Shown: positions 21,392 to 30,189 of the stretch, piece after piece
Position numbering within the stretch: the stretch's first letter is position 1
Layout: every line of letters begins with the position of its first letter
Source: Bacteroidales bacterium
GTDB taxonomy: Bacteria; Bacteroidota; Bacteroidia; Bacteroidales; UBA932
Direction of reading: 5' to 3'
Assembly (NCBI GenBank): GCA_020026355.1
Contig: JAHHQP010000021.1
Coordinates: 1 to 38,196, forward strand
DNA: 38,196 nt
Position numbers and translations under genes: made by a program
The notes under the pieces: generated by a model
Seen by the model: the letters and a program-made list of their open reading frames with translations, nothing else
What the model was told of the DNA's origin: nothing
The model's database searches: none

Positions 21392-23311
21392 TTATTTCAG
21401 ATCATCATCCTTGTCCATCATCTGGAGGAGCATTTCGTTCGTCGGATAACGGTTCATCCGGTTCTGGAGCAGTTCCATCGCTTCGATGCAGTTCATCTCC
21501 GCCAGGAATTTACGCATGATCCAGATTCTGGAAGCGATCTTCTCGTCATAGAGCAGATCATCACGACGTGTACTTGACATGGTGACATCCACGGCCGGGA
21601 AGATACGTTTGTTGGCGAGTCTTCTGTCCAGCTGGAGTTCCATGTTACCGGTACCTTTGAATTCCTCGAAGATCACATCATCCATCTTGGAACCGGTCTC
21701 GGTCAAGGCTGTTGCCAGAATCGTGAGTGAACCTCCGTTCTCGATGTTTCTGGCAGCTCCGAAGAAACGTTTCGGCTTGTGGAGCGCATTGGCATCCACA
21801 CCTCCGGAAAGGACTTTTCCGGAAGCCGGCTGTACGGTATTGTAAGCACGTGCGAGTCGGGTGATGGAATCCAGCAGGATGACGACATCATGTCCGCATT
21901 CTACCATTCTCTTGGCTTTCTCCAGTACCATGTTCGCTACTTTCACGTGGCGTTCTGCCGGCTCGTCGAAGGTAGACGCTACGACCTCAGCCTTGACGCT
22001 GCGGGCCATGTCGGTCACCTCCTCCGGACGCTCGTCGATGAGCAGTACGATCATGTAGACTTCCGGATGGTTGTCGGCGATCGCATTGGCGATGGATTTG
22101 AGGAGCATGGTCTTACCGGTCTTCGGCTGTGCTACGATCAGACCGCGCTGACCTTTACCGATAGGGGTGAAGAGGTCCACGATCCTGCACGACATGTCGT
22201 TGTGTCCGTTGCCGAGGAGATTGAATTTTTCATCCGGGAAGAGTGGGGTAAGGAAATCGAACGGAATACGATCTCTGATGAATTCAGGCTTGCGTCCGTT
22301 GATGTATTTGATTCTGACCAGCGGGAAATATTTGTCGCCTTCTTTCGGAGGACGGATTTCTCCGGTCACGGTATCTCCGGTCTTGAGCGCGTTGCTCTTG
22401 ATCTGGTTCTGGGAGACATAGATGTCATCCGGGGAGTTCAGGTAATTATAGTCTGAGGAACGGAGGAAACCGTAGCCGTCCGGCATGATTTCCAGGACAC
22501 CGGTCGCTTCCACTACGCCTTCGAATTCGACTTTCGGCAACTGCGGATTGCGTTTCTCCGGTCTGTTTTCTTCTTTGCGTTCGTTGTTCTCCACTTTCGC
22601 GCTTTCCTGTGGAGCTTTCTGGATCCTTGCACGTTTCGTCTTCTGCTGCTGAGGGACCTCAGTCGGCTCTTTCTGTTCGCCTTCCGCTTTCTCCGCAGGC
22701 TTTTCAGCGTTCTGTTCCGCTGCTTTGCGGGCAGCCTTCGCGGTCGCTTTCTCGATGGCTTCCTGAGTAGCCTTGTCCAGAGGCTCTATCGGTTTCTTCT
22801 CTGCTGCCGGTACCGTGGCAGGAACCTCTTTCTTTTCTTTGGCTTCTTCGGCTGTCTCAGCCGGTTTCGTCTTCGGCTTGCGAGTGCGTTTTGCAGCTGG
22901 TTTCTTGGCTTCTGCCTTTGTTCCCGGTGTCTGCTCTTCGGCAGCTGCGGCTTCCTGGCTTGCCGGTTCATCTATCTTTTCAGCAGGGGCTGCTTTCGTT
23001 CCCTTCTTGGCAGCAGTACTTTTGTGTGCTGTGGTCTTCTTTTCAGCGGCAGGTTTCTCTGCTGCCGGTTTTTCTTCATTTGCAGTCTTCTCTGCAGCGT
23101 TTGCAGCGGTTTCTGCTTTTGAAGGACGGCCTCTTTTCTTTTTCAAAGGCTTTTCCGGGGCATGGACTGCATTTTGACTGGCTTCTTCATCAAGAATGGC
23201 ATAGACAAGATCGTCTTTTTCCATTTTCTTGAAGTTCTTGACATTCAAAGTCTCCGCCAATGACTGGAGTGCTTCCATGTCCATTTTCTTCAGATCGAAA
23301 ATTGTATGCAT
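21392..23311 (-). CDS. rho: transcription termination factor Rho, with long disordered insertion
   Basis: 639 residues against about 420 in E. coli. Residues 1-45 are the N-terminal Rho domain (LQSLAETLNVKNFKKMEKDD). Residues about 47-260 are a low-complexity Ala/Lys/Glu/Pro segment containing an AT-hook-like KKKRGRPSK (57-65). The cold-shock RNA-binding domain follows (GVLEIMPDGYGFLRSSDYNY), then the RecA-like motor with Walker A AQPKTGKT (394-401), Walker B VVILLDSITRLARAYN and the SGGVDANALHKPKRFFGAAR loop. It is a hexameric RNA helicase ending transcription at C-rich sites. ATG 23311 gives the family start; 9 more codons upstream are open but unlikely. Such insertions are usual in Bacteroidota Rho. 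Confidence 0.97.
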   Translation of the reverse strand: MHTIFDLKKMDMEALQSLAETLNVKNFKKMEKDDLVYAILDEEASQNAVHAPEKPLKKKRGRPSKAETAANAAEKTANEEKPAAEKPAAEKKTTAHKSTAAKKGTKAAPAEKIDEPASQEAAAAEEQTPGTKAEAKKPAAKRTRKPKTKPAETAEEAKEKKEVPATVPAAEKKPIEPLDKATQEAIEKATAKAARKAAEQNAEKPAEKAEGEQKEPTEVPQQQKTKRARIQKAPQESAKVENNERKEENRPEKRNPQLPKVEFEGVVEATGVLEIMPDGYGFLRSSDYNYLNSPDDIYVSQNQIKSNALKTGDTVTGEIRPPKEGDKYFPLVRIKYINGRKPEFIRDRIPFDFLTPLFPDEKFNLLGNGHNDMSCRIVDLFTPIGKGQRGLIVAQPKTGKTMLLKSIANAIADNHPEVYMIVLLIDERPEEVTDMARSVKAEVVASTFDEPAERHVKVANMVLEKAKRMVECGHDVVILLDSITRLARAYNTVQPASGKVLSGGVDANALHKPKRFFGAARNIENGGSLTILATALTETGSKMDDVIFEEFKGTGNMELQLDRRLANKRIFPAVDVTMSSTRRDDLLYDEKIASRIWIMRKFLAEMNCIEAMELLQNRMNRYPTNEMLLQMMDKDDDLK

Positions 23312-23403
23312 AGGATGTAAACATATTATTCTAAACAAAGTGACTGCCTGATGAGGCAGATTTGAAAAGATTGTGCATTTGTCAATTCAGACGTTGACAT
23401 CTG

Positions 23404-23434
23404 CAAATGTAATAAAATCTAATTAAAAGTACAA
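23404..23434 (-). promoter_or_regulatory. rho promoter
   Basis: On the minus strand, TTG (23434-23432), 20 bp, then TACATTTG (23411-23404). The leader of about 85 bases contains a CTGCCT-GATG-AGGCAG hairpin (23344-23359), which might take part in rho autoregulation. Confidence 0.75.
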
Positions 23435-23510
23435 AGATTAATACAAATTTTATACCATTCCACAACCGCTTCCATCAGCCTCTCCAGGATCAGTGGTTTC
23501 GTCCTCGAAA

Positions 23511-26303
23511 TCAATAATTGTTGTCCCAGTAAGAACTGCTCTTCTTGAATTTCAACAGGTCCGCAAGTGCCGCGGCATTGGCGGCTATCCTGAAACTCCA
23601 GGATTCCCAACGTCCGTTCGGAATCCAGGATATCGCGATGTTGAAGCAGTGAAGGTCATACGTGGCGCTGATCTGCGTCGTGGTCATCTTCAAGGCCATC
23701 AGGTCGAAGTTGGTGGTCAGGTTGATGGCCATTCTCGGGGTCAGTTTCACGTTTCCGGAGATTCCTAAGGTCTGCGTATGGTTGTTCTTCGTGATCAGCT
23801 GTCCGTTGGAATACTGGTAGGAACGGCTGTAACTGTAGGAATAGTTGAAGTTGAAAGACCAGGGAACGTTCGGATTCATGTAGTACAGCCAACCTCCCGG
23901 AATGTATTCTCCGGTGATCGGATGGTAGTAGATACGGGTATAGTGGTCTGCAGGGCTCCCTGCACCACCGGCACCTTTCGTACCGTCGTTTCCGTCGATC
24001 TTGCCTTCACCGGAAATGGAGTAGGAAAGCGAAAGGTTCGCATTCGTCAGTCGCATGAGACCCTGATGCATCTGGATGGCGAACTTGTTGCATTTCCTTC
24101 CGTGGTCATCGACGGCGTAAGGATCGAAATTCAAGTTTCCGCTCAAGCCCAGTTTCCCGAAGATGGAGGTAGAGAGGGAAATTCCCAGATTGCTCAGGTT
24201 CAAGGAGTCCGCCAGGAAGTTGTAGCCCATGTTCAGGTTCAGCTGGTCGATGAGCTTCACTTTCTTCGTACCGGTACCGGTCGTGTCGCGGAGATCTCTG
24301 ACCTTCGCTTCGAAGTTGTTGCCGATGGAGACGTTCATGCTGGCGGTCTTTCCCTTTCCAGGGACGGAGTTGAGTCCGCCTTGCCAGATGTTGTAGTCCA
24401 TGCTCCTTTCCTTGCCGTCCTTGTCAATGTAGGTGTAGGTTCTCCATCCGTTGAAGTGCTTGGCTTTTTCCGGGGAGAAATTGAAGGAGACCGAAGGGGA
24501 GATGACATGTCGGATCGCCTGAAGTTTCCGGTGCTTTCCGAAATTGAACAGACCGTAGATACGGGTGTTCAATGAAATGCTTCCCGAATAGTTATGTGTC
24601 GCACCGAAGGCGCCGAACTGTTTTCCTTTCTCGAATTCAACCCGGTTCGTCTCCTCGTTGTAATGCGGGTCGATCTGATTCTTGCGGAAGAACCAGTTCA
24701 TACCGTAGCTGACGCTCGGGTTGATGTTGATGTATTTGAAGAGCGTGAAGCTCGGAAGTCCTATCTGGAAACTGTGGGTCATTCCGTTCTGGAACTTGTC
24801 TGCAAAACCCGGCTGTCCGAATTCGGAAGCCTTGAAATTGATTCTGTTCTGCAAGGTCGTGTTGTAACCGAAGGAGAATTTCTCATACCATTTCTCCTTA
24901 CCGACTCTGTTTTTCCGTTTGAACGGATAGAGACGGCTGACCGAGAAGGTCAGGTTAGGCAGCGTGAAGGAGTAGGAACTATCCTTCGAGTTCTGGCTGT
25001 GCAGGGCGTTGATGGACAGGTTCAGCTTGCCGTTCCAGTTCTTCGAGTAGGAAATGGAGGAGGAAATCTGGTTCTGCAGCGCTTCTTCCACGTTGACGGA
25101 GTTGTACCGGTTGTTCGACGGGCTGGAGAAGTTCACGGAAGCGCTGAAACTGGTTCCTGGACGTGCTTTTGAATCCTGAGAGTGGTTCCAGCGGACCGCG
25201 AAGTTCCTGGTCTGGAAGAAGTCGGAACTTCCTTTCTCGCCAGTCTGGTCGTTGGAATAGGTCAATGAGAATCCACCGTTGCACTTGTAGTTCACCTTGT
25301 ACCTGGAGTTGACATCGACAGCCCATGAACCGAGGGTGTAGATGTCACCGGTCACGGAAAGGTCGAAATAGTCGCCCAATACGAAATAGAAGCCGGCGTC
25401 TCTCATGAAGAAACCACGGGAAATCTCTTCACCGAAGGTCGGAAACAGGATACCGGAGGCGCGGTCCGGTTTCTTCGGGATGAAGCCGAACGGAAGTCCG
25501 ATCGGCAATGGTACATCCTCGATGACTGGATAGGCCGGACCGAAAACTGTCTTCTGGGAAGGTTCGGTCATGACTTTCGCAGCGGTCAGGTGCAGATAGT
25601 AGTGCGGATGTTCACAGTCGCAGACCGTATATTTTCCTTTCGTGATGTTGATGGATTTGTCCGGCATCATCTTGATGTTCTGTCCATGCAGGATACCTTC
25701 CTGCTCCTGGGTGATCATGTTCGTGATGCGGGCTTTCCGTGTGTTGAAGTTATAACGGACTTCTTCCATGGAATAGGTCTTTCCACCTTGCTCCATGACC
25801 GGCATTCCGGTCTGCACGCCGGCGGTATCGGTCTTTCCTTTTGCATAGAGCGTGTTTCTGTCCAGATCATATTCCATATAGGAAGCTGTCAGCTTCATGT
25901 CGCCGTAAGTGACGGAAACGTCTCCGTAATAATATAGGATCTTCTTGCCGTTCGAGAAATCTTCAATGATGGAGTCTTTCGCGGCGGTGAAGGCCGGGAA
26001 GTCCAGGGAACTTTTCCCGAGCAGGTCCAGGGAATCTTTCTGGAAAAGCGAATCAGCCTTATGGAGTGAATCCGCATGAGCTCTGAGGCTGTCGGCGGCA
26101 AGGCTGTCCAGCGGCTCTTTCGCGGATGTGGTGTCCTTGGGAACGAACTGGGAGATGATTTTCTCCTGACGTCCTTTCTTCCGCTGAGCCTTCCGGTCAT
26201 CCTGCTGAGCCCAGACATTCATAAGCGGCACCAGCAGAATGCATAGTGCCAGCAATACCGTTCTTGTGAGAGCTCTGTATTTACCGAAATTATATTTGGA
26301 CAT
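23511..26303 (-). CDS. lptD: LptD/OstA-like LPS-assembly outer-membrane protein
   Basis: 930 residues. A signal peptide (about 1-33, ending NVWAQ) precedes a charged linker, an OstA/LptA-like beta-jellyroll region (about 115-240, ILYYYGDVSVTYGDMKLTAS, MEYDLDRNTLYAKGK), and a long barrel with many aromatic alternating strands. In the family LptD with LptE inserts lipopolysaccharide into the outer leaflet. The Bacteroidota version is distant from the E. coli protein, so the symbol rests on domain order. ATG 26303 was chosen over a TTG codon directly before it. The gene has its own promoter and runs toward rho, which has a separate promoter. Confidence 0.85.
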   Translation of the reverse strand: MSKYNFGKYRALTRTVLLALCILLVPLMNVWAQQDDRKAQRKKGRQEKIISQFVPKDTTSAKEPLDSLAADSLRAHADSLHKADSLFQKDSLDLLGKSSLDFPAFTAAKDSIIEDFSNGKKILYYYGDVSVTYGDMKLTASYMEYDLDRNTLYAKGKTDTAGVQTGMPVMEQGGKTYSMEEVRYNFNTRKARITNMITQEQEGILHGQNIKMMPDKSINITKGKYTVCDCEHPHYYLHLTAAKVMTEPSQKTVFGPAYPVIEDVPLPIGLPFGFIPKKPDRASGILFPTFGEEISRGFFMRDAGFYFVLGDYFDLSVTGDIYTLGSWAVDVNSRYKVNYKCNGGFSLTYSNDQTGEKGSSDFFQTRNFAVRWNHSQDSKARPGTSFSASVNFSSPSNNRYNSVNVEEALQNQISSSISYSKNWNGKLNLSINALHSQNSKDSSYSFTLPNLTFSVSRLYPFKRKNRVGKEKWYEKFSFGYNTTLQNRINFKASEFGQPGFADKFQNGMTHSFQIGLPSFTLFKYININPSVSYGMNWFFRKNQIDPHYNEETNRVEFEKGKQFGAFGATHNYSGSISLNTRIYGLFNFGKHRKLQAIRHVISPSVSFNFSPEKAKHFNGWRTYTYIDKDGKERSMDYNIWQGGLNSVPGKGKTASMNVSIGNNFEAKVRDLRDTTGTGTKKVKLIDQLNLNMGYNFLADSLNLSNLGISLSTSIFGKLGLSGNLNFDPYAVDDHGRKCNKFAIQMHQGLMRLTNANLSLSYSISGEGKIDGNDGTKGAGGAGSPADHYTRIYYHPITGEYIPGGWLYYMNPNVPWSFNFNYSYSYSRSYQYSNGQLITKNNHTQTLGISGNVKLTPRMAINLTTNFDLMALKMTTTQISATYDLHCFNIAISWIPNGRWESWSFRIAANAAALADLLKFKKSSSYWDNNY

Positions 26304-26335
26304 CAACTATTATTCTTCTTCTTGCAAAAAAATCG

Positions 26336-26380
26336 TAATTTTGCATCCGGCAAATTTAAGACTAATTTCAATTATTGCAA
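26336..26380. promoter_or_regulatory. divergent promoters of lptD and the amidase gene
   Basis: For lptD (minus) TTG (26380-26378), 19 bp, TAAATTTG (26358-26351). For the amidase (plus) a -7 box TAATTTTG (26336-26343), with no good -33 box. The two overlap back to back in 95 bp, so the polymerases probably compete and the two envelope genes may be co-regulated. Confidence 0.65.
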
Positions 26381-26397
26381 AATTGAGGACAATATAA

Positions 26398-27576
26398 ATG
26401 GAAACGATTTCACACATACGCAACTGTTTCGTTTCAGCTTTCCTGCTTCTGGCCACTCTTGCCGGCCCGGTGTCTCTTGCTGCAGCTTCTGCTTCCGCGG
26501 ATGGGGACGTGCTGAAACTCAATACGGTAGTTCTGGATGCTGGTCATGGCGGCCATGATTCCGGCTGCATCAGTGCGGATCGCAAGACGACGGAGAAGAA
26601 CATCACGCTGAGTGTCGTCAAAAAGTTGGGCAAGCTTATCAATGAAGCCTATCCGGAGGTCAAGGTTGTCTATACTCGTACGACGGATGTCTTCGTGACT
26701 TTGAACAACCGCGCGCAGATCGCTAACCGCAATAATGCCGGGCTTTTCATTTCCATTCATGTCAATGCCGTCAATTCCACGAAGCCGAACGGCTTCTCCG
26801 TCCATATCCTGGGGCAGTCAAGGGATAAGAACAGGGACCTGTTCTCGTACAACTCCGATATCTGCCGCAGGGAGAATGAGGTTATCCTGCTGGAGAAGGA
26901 TCATTCCACGAAGTATGAAGGCTTCGATCCCAGCAATCCGGAATCTTACATCTTCTTCAATCTGATGTCCAATGCTTACTATGAGCAGAGTCTGCTCTTC
27001 GCCTCTTGTGTGCACCGTCAGCTGGCGCGCGGACCGATCAAGGGAGACCGAGGAGTCTGGCAGGATCCGTTCTATGTCCTGTGGAAGACCAAGATGCCGG
27101 CGGCGCTCATAGAAATCGGTTTCATCTCGAACAGGAATGACCTGGCCGTCATGCGCAGCGAGTCTGGAAAAGATCAGATTGCACGTCAGCTTTTTCAGGC
27201 CTTCAAGGAGTACAAGACCATGTATGACAGCAGTGTGCAGATCGATGCGGACGGCAATGAGCATTTGAGCAAGGCCTTGGCTGAGGAATCTGCCGTGCTT
27301 TCCGGTGAGCAGTCCGAAAAGGAGCTGGCCGGGATTTCTGCAACTTCTTATTATGGAGTGCAGGTCATGACCTTGGGCCGGAAGCTGGCCGCCGATGATC
27401 CGTCTTTCAAAGGACATCCGCATCGGGCCGTGAAATCAGGTAATGTGTATAAATATATTATAGGTATATCCGAAGACCTGGAAAATGCCAAGGCGTACCG
27501 TGAACGAGTGAAGGCCCGGTTCCCCGGATGTTTCGTGGTCAAGGTCGAAGGAAATGTGGTTAAAAGGATTAATTAG
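26398..27576 (+). CDS. N-acetylmuramoyl-L-alanine amidase (Amidase_3) with C-terminal SPOR-like region
   Basis: 392 residues. A signal peptide (about 1-30) is followed by the amidase_3 domain (about 42-265) with its zinc ligands in place: DAGHGGHDSG (His50), TEKNIT (Glu66), ISIHVNA (His121), and the catalytic Glu in AALIEIGFISN. It cleaves the amide bond between MurNAc and the stem peptide during cell separation. The last 75 residues (YGVQVMTLGRKLAADDPSF, YKYIIGISEDLENAKAYRER) look like a SPOR-type peptidoglycan-binding fold that targets denuded glycan. The MCE gene starts 6 bases downstream, in the same operon. Confidence 0.9.
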   Translation: METISHIRNCFVSAFLLLATLAGPVSLAAASASADGDVLKLNTVVLDAGHGGHDSGCISADRKTTEKNITLSVVKKLGKLINEAYPEVKVVYTRTTDVFVTLNNRAQIANRNNAGLFISIHVNAVNSTKPNGFSVHILGQSRDKNRDLFSYNSDICRRENEVILLEKDHSTKYEGFDPSNPESYIFFNLMSNAYYEQSLLFASCVHRQLARGPIKGDRGVWQDPFYVLWKTKMPAALIEIGFISNRNDLAVMRSESGKDQIARQLFQAFKEYKTMYDSSVQIDADGNEHLSKALAEESAVLSGEQSEKELAGISATSYYGVQVMTLGRKLAADDPSFKGHPHRAVKSGNVYKYIIGISEDLENAKAYRERVKARFPGCFVVKVEGNVVKRIN

Positions 27577-27582
27577 TAGTGT

Positions 27583-28494
27583 ATGAAATTCAGTAGAGAA
27601 TTCAAGATCGGCGCCTTTGTGGTCATTGTCCTGGCGCTCACTTTCTTTGTCATCAATTTTTTGAGAGGTAAGGATCTCTTCAACCAGGAAATGGATGTCG
27701 TGGCCAGGTTCGAAAATGTCAACGGTCTGCTTCCGGCAGCTCCGCTTACGGTCCGCGGTTTCAAGGCCGGCGCCGTCACGGATGTGGAATATGATCGTGA
27801 CAGGGATGATTTCGTCGTCACCTGTTCCGTCAAGAGGGAGTTCAGAATTCCGAAAGATTCCCGTCTCGTCATCTGCAGTACGGACATCATGGGCGGAAAA
27901 GGAACTCGTATCGATCTGGGTTCTTCTTCTGAACTTCTGGAAGATGGGGGAGAACTGGTATCCGGACTCGACGGGGATCTGATCGCCTCTTTGTCCGAGC
28001 ACATCGGTCCGTTGATGGAAGGCCTTTCTTCAGCCTTCATTCAGGTCAATGAACTTCTGGGCAATGTGAATGATGTCCTGTGCGAGGAAACCAAGGAGGA
28101 TATCGGCCGTACGTTGAAGCACGCTCGTGCGATGATGGCTCATTTGGAGAAAGTCTCCGGAAGGATGGAAAGGAAGATGCCGGAAGTGGAGAGTTTCATC
28201 AGCGGTCTCTCCACATTGTCCGAGCAGCTGGGAACCGTAGTCAGCTCTGCGGATTCTGCCATGGTCAATGTTCGCGACATCACTGCTGAGGTCAAGGAAA
28301 TGGATCTCGGAGCGACGCTGGATTCATTGAACCAGCTTCTGAAAGAAATCCAGAATCCGGAAGGAACCATAGGACGGGTGCTTAAGGATGGACAGCTTTA
28401 TGATTCCGTGGACAGCCTGGTCGTGAACCTGACCGATCTGGTAAGGAAAATGCAGGAGAATCCGAAGAAATACATGAGGATTTCCGTGTTCTGA
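27583..28494 (+). CDS. MCE-family (MlaD-like) lipid-transport protein
   Basis: 303 residues. An N-terminal membrane anchor (about 10-27, IGAFVVIVLALTFFVINFL) precedes a single MCE domain (about 38-115, VVARFENVNGLLPAAPLTVR, GFKAGAVTDVEYDR). A coiled-coil-rich tail of about 170 residues follows. MCE proteins form rings in the periplasm that move phospholipids between membranes with an MlaE/MlaF transporter; no such partner gene is in the window. It is co-transcribed with the amidase and ends before the 28533-28590 terminator. Confidence 0.85.
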   Translation: MKFSREFKIGAFVVIVLALTFFVINFLRGKDLFNQEMDVVARFENVNGLLPAAPLTVRGFKAGAVTDVEYDRDRDDFVVTCSVKREFRIPKDSRLVICSTDIMGGKGTRIDLGSSSELLEDGGELVSGLDGDLIASLSEHIGPLMEGLSSAFIQVNELLGNVNDVLCEETKEDIGRTLKHARAMMAHLEKVSGRMERKMPEVESFISGLSTLSEQLGTVVSSADSAMVNVRDITAEVKEMDLGATLDSLNQLLKEIQNPEGTIGRVLKDGQLYDSVDSLVVNLTDLVRKMQENPKKYMRISVF

Positions 28495-28532
28495 ATCAGT
28501 TATCAACAGGAACGGTGTAAAACTTAAAATAG

Positions 28533-28590
28533 AAAGATTCAAAATTGTAACTTGCTGTGAGATGTGAACGTTACGGTTTTGAATCTTTTT
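28533..28590 (+). terminator. large interrupted hairpin, terminator of the amidase-MCE operon
   Basis: AAAGATTCAAAA (28533-28544) pairs perfectly with TTTTGAATCTTT (28577-28588); inside, GTAAC (28547-28551) pairs with GTTAC (28570-28574) around an 18-base loop. The stem ends in a T-tract. The AT-rich 12-bp outer stem is unusual for a terminator, so another role next to dnaA is possible. Confidence 0.6.
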
Positions 28591-28759
28591 AAATATCTGT
28601 GAATCAACATCTTGTAGTTTCATTAAAAATAGATGCCTTCTGTGCTACAAGTAAATTAATATAAATAAACAAGTCGTTTTCAGGTTTTTTATAACAATTT
28701 TTTCCTCATCTTTGTAATCCTTTTCGGGAAATGTATTTTATCGTAAACTAACTCTATCA
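28591..28759 (+). promoter_or_regulatory. AT-rich leader region of dnaA
   Basis: Strongly AT-rich stretch before dnaA. A near-consensus -7 box CATCTTTG (28707-28714) would give a leader of about 40 bases. One near-match to a DnaA box, TTATCAACA, lies at 28500-28508, before the hairpin. One imperfect box is too few to call a replication origin. Confidence 0.35.
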
Positions 28760-30181
28760 ATGATTCAGGAAAAACATATTTCAGTGTGGAACAATTGCTT
28801 GACTTTCATCGGCAACAATATCGGAACCAAACAGTTTGACGTGTGGTTCCGGCCGATCAGACCTGTCGCTCTGCAAGACTCTACATTGACTGTTGAAGTT
28901 CCTACCGAATTCTTCCGTGAATATCTTGAGAGCGAGTACCTCGATGTGCTGAAAGCTGCACTCAAGAAAGAGATCGGTGCCGATGCGAAGTTGGTTTATG
29001 TCGTGAGACCGGTCTCCAATCAGCCGGCTCTCCGTTATCCTGCCGTTCATGGAAACGCGCCGATCAATCGTTCCATTTCCGTGAATACTTCTCCTGCTTC
29101 CAATCCCGGTCCGTTCGTGTTTCCGGGCGTGCAGAGAAGAGTGCAGGTGAATCCGCAGCTGAATCCGGTCTACTGTTTCAGCAACCTCGTCATCGGCGAG
29201 TGCAACAAGATGGGTTTCACCGCTGCAGAGAGCATTTCTGAAAAACCGGGCAAGACACCGTTCAACCCGCTCTTCCTTTTCGGAGGTCCAGGTTTAGGTA
29301 AGACCCATATCGCACAGGCGATCGGTATCTCCATCAAGGAGAGGTATCCTGATCTCGTCGTTCTCTACGTCCCGGCCAACCGTTTCAAGACCCAGTATAT
29401 GGATGCGGCCGGTGTGCACAACAAACTTACGGATTTCCTTGCGTTCTATTCCAAGATGGATGTCCTCATCGTCGATGATATCCAGGACCTTATCGGTCAG
29501 GGAACCCAGAATGCGTTCTTCAATATTTTCAACCATCTCCACCAGTCTGGAAAACAGCTGATCTTCACTTCAGACCGCGCTCCGGCCGATCTTCAGAATT
29601 TCGAGGAGCGTCTGCTGTCCCGATTGAAGTGGGGCCTCTCCGTGGAATTGGAAAAACCGGATTTCGCGACCCGTCTGTCCATGTTGAAGGCCAGAAGTTT
29701 CAGAGAGGGCGTCGAACTTCCGGAGGATGTGCTCCATTTCCTCGCTACCCGCATCAAGTCGAACTTCAGGGAACTTGAGGGCTCATTGATCTCATTGATC
29801 GCTAATTCTACATTGGCTCATAAGGAGATCACTGTCGAGATGGCTGAGCAGGTGACTGCAAAAATCGTCGGAACCGGTCAGACTGACGTTACCATTGACA
29901 AGATCCAGAAAGTGATCTGTGACTATTTCAGCATTACCAGAGATACGCTCTTGTCCAAGAGTCGAAAACGTGCCATCGTACAGGCCAGGCAGATCGCCAT
30001 GTACATGTCCCGTCAGCTGGTGAAGTGCTCTTTGTCTGTCATCGGTTCGGAAACAGGAGGTAAAGACCACGCTACAGTGCTTCATGCTTGTACTACAGTA
30101 TCAAACTTGATGTCTACTGACAAGACATTCAGGCAGTATGTGAATGATATTGAGAAAATGCTGGTGCCTGTACGCAGATAA
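28760..30181 (+). CDS. dnaA: chromosomal replication initiator protein DnaA
   Basis: 473 residues with all four domains. The N-terminal helicase-loading domain (about 1-85, FDVWFRPIRPVALQD) is followed by a short Pro/Asn-rich linker and the AAA+ domain with Walker A GGPGLGKT (175-182) and Walker B VLIVDDI (235-241). The C-terminal DNA-binding domain ends in the DnaA-box-reading helix (GGKDHATVLHACTTV). It binds DnaA boxes and opens the origin. It is followed at 8 and 9 bases by pepD and rpe, so the three are probably one transcript. Confidence 0.98.
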   Translation: MIQEKHISVWNNCLTFIGNNIGTKQFDVWFRPIRPVALQDSTLTVEVPTEFFREYLESEYLDVLKAALKKEIGADAKLVYVVRPVSNQPALRYPAVHGNAPINRSISVNTSPASNPGPFVFPGVQRRVQVNPQLNPVYCFSNLVIGECNKMGFTAAESISEKPGKTPFNPLFLFGGPGLGKTHIAQAIGISIKERYPDLVVLYVPANRFKTQYMDAAGVHNKLTDFLAFYSKMDVLIVDDIQDLIGQGTQNAFFNIFNHLHQSGKQLIFTSDRAPADLQNFEERLLSRLKWGLSVELEKPDFATRLSMLKARSFREGVELPEDVLHFLATRIKSNFRELEGSLISLIANSTLAHKEITVEMAEQVTAKIVGTGQTDVTIDKIQKVICDYFSITRDTLLSKSRKRAIVQARQIAMYMSRQLVKCSLSVIGSETGGKDHATVLHACTTVSNLMSTDKTFRQYVNDIEKMLVPVRR

Positions 30182-30189
30182 CACAGGTT

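Noticed and set aside
22773..23177. Plus-strand ORF of 134 codons opposite rho
   Set aside because: It is the complement of the Ala/Lys-rich insertion; its Phe/Ala/Ser composition is a direct shadow of that bias.
28500..28508. Near DnaA box TTATCAACA as evidence of oriC
   Set aside because: A single imperfect box without a cluster is not enough; origins need several boxes and a skew change.
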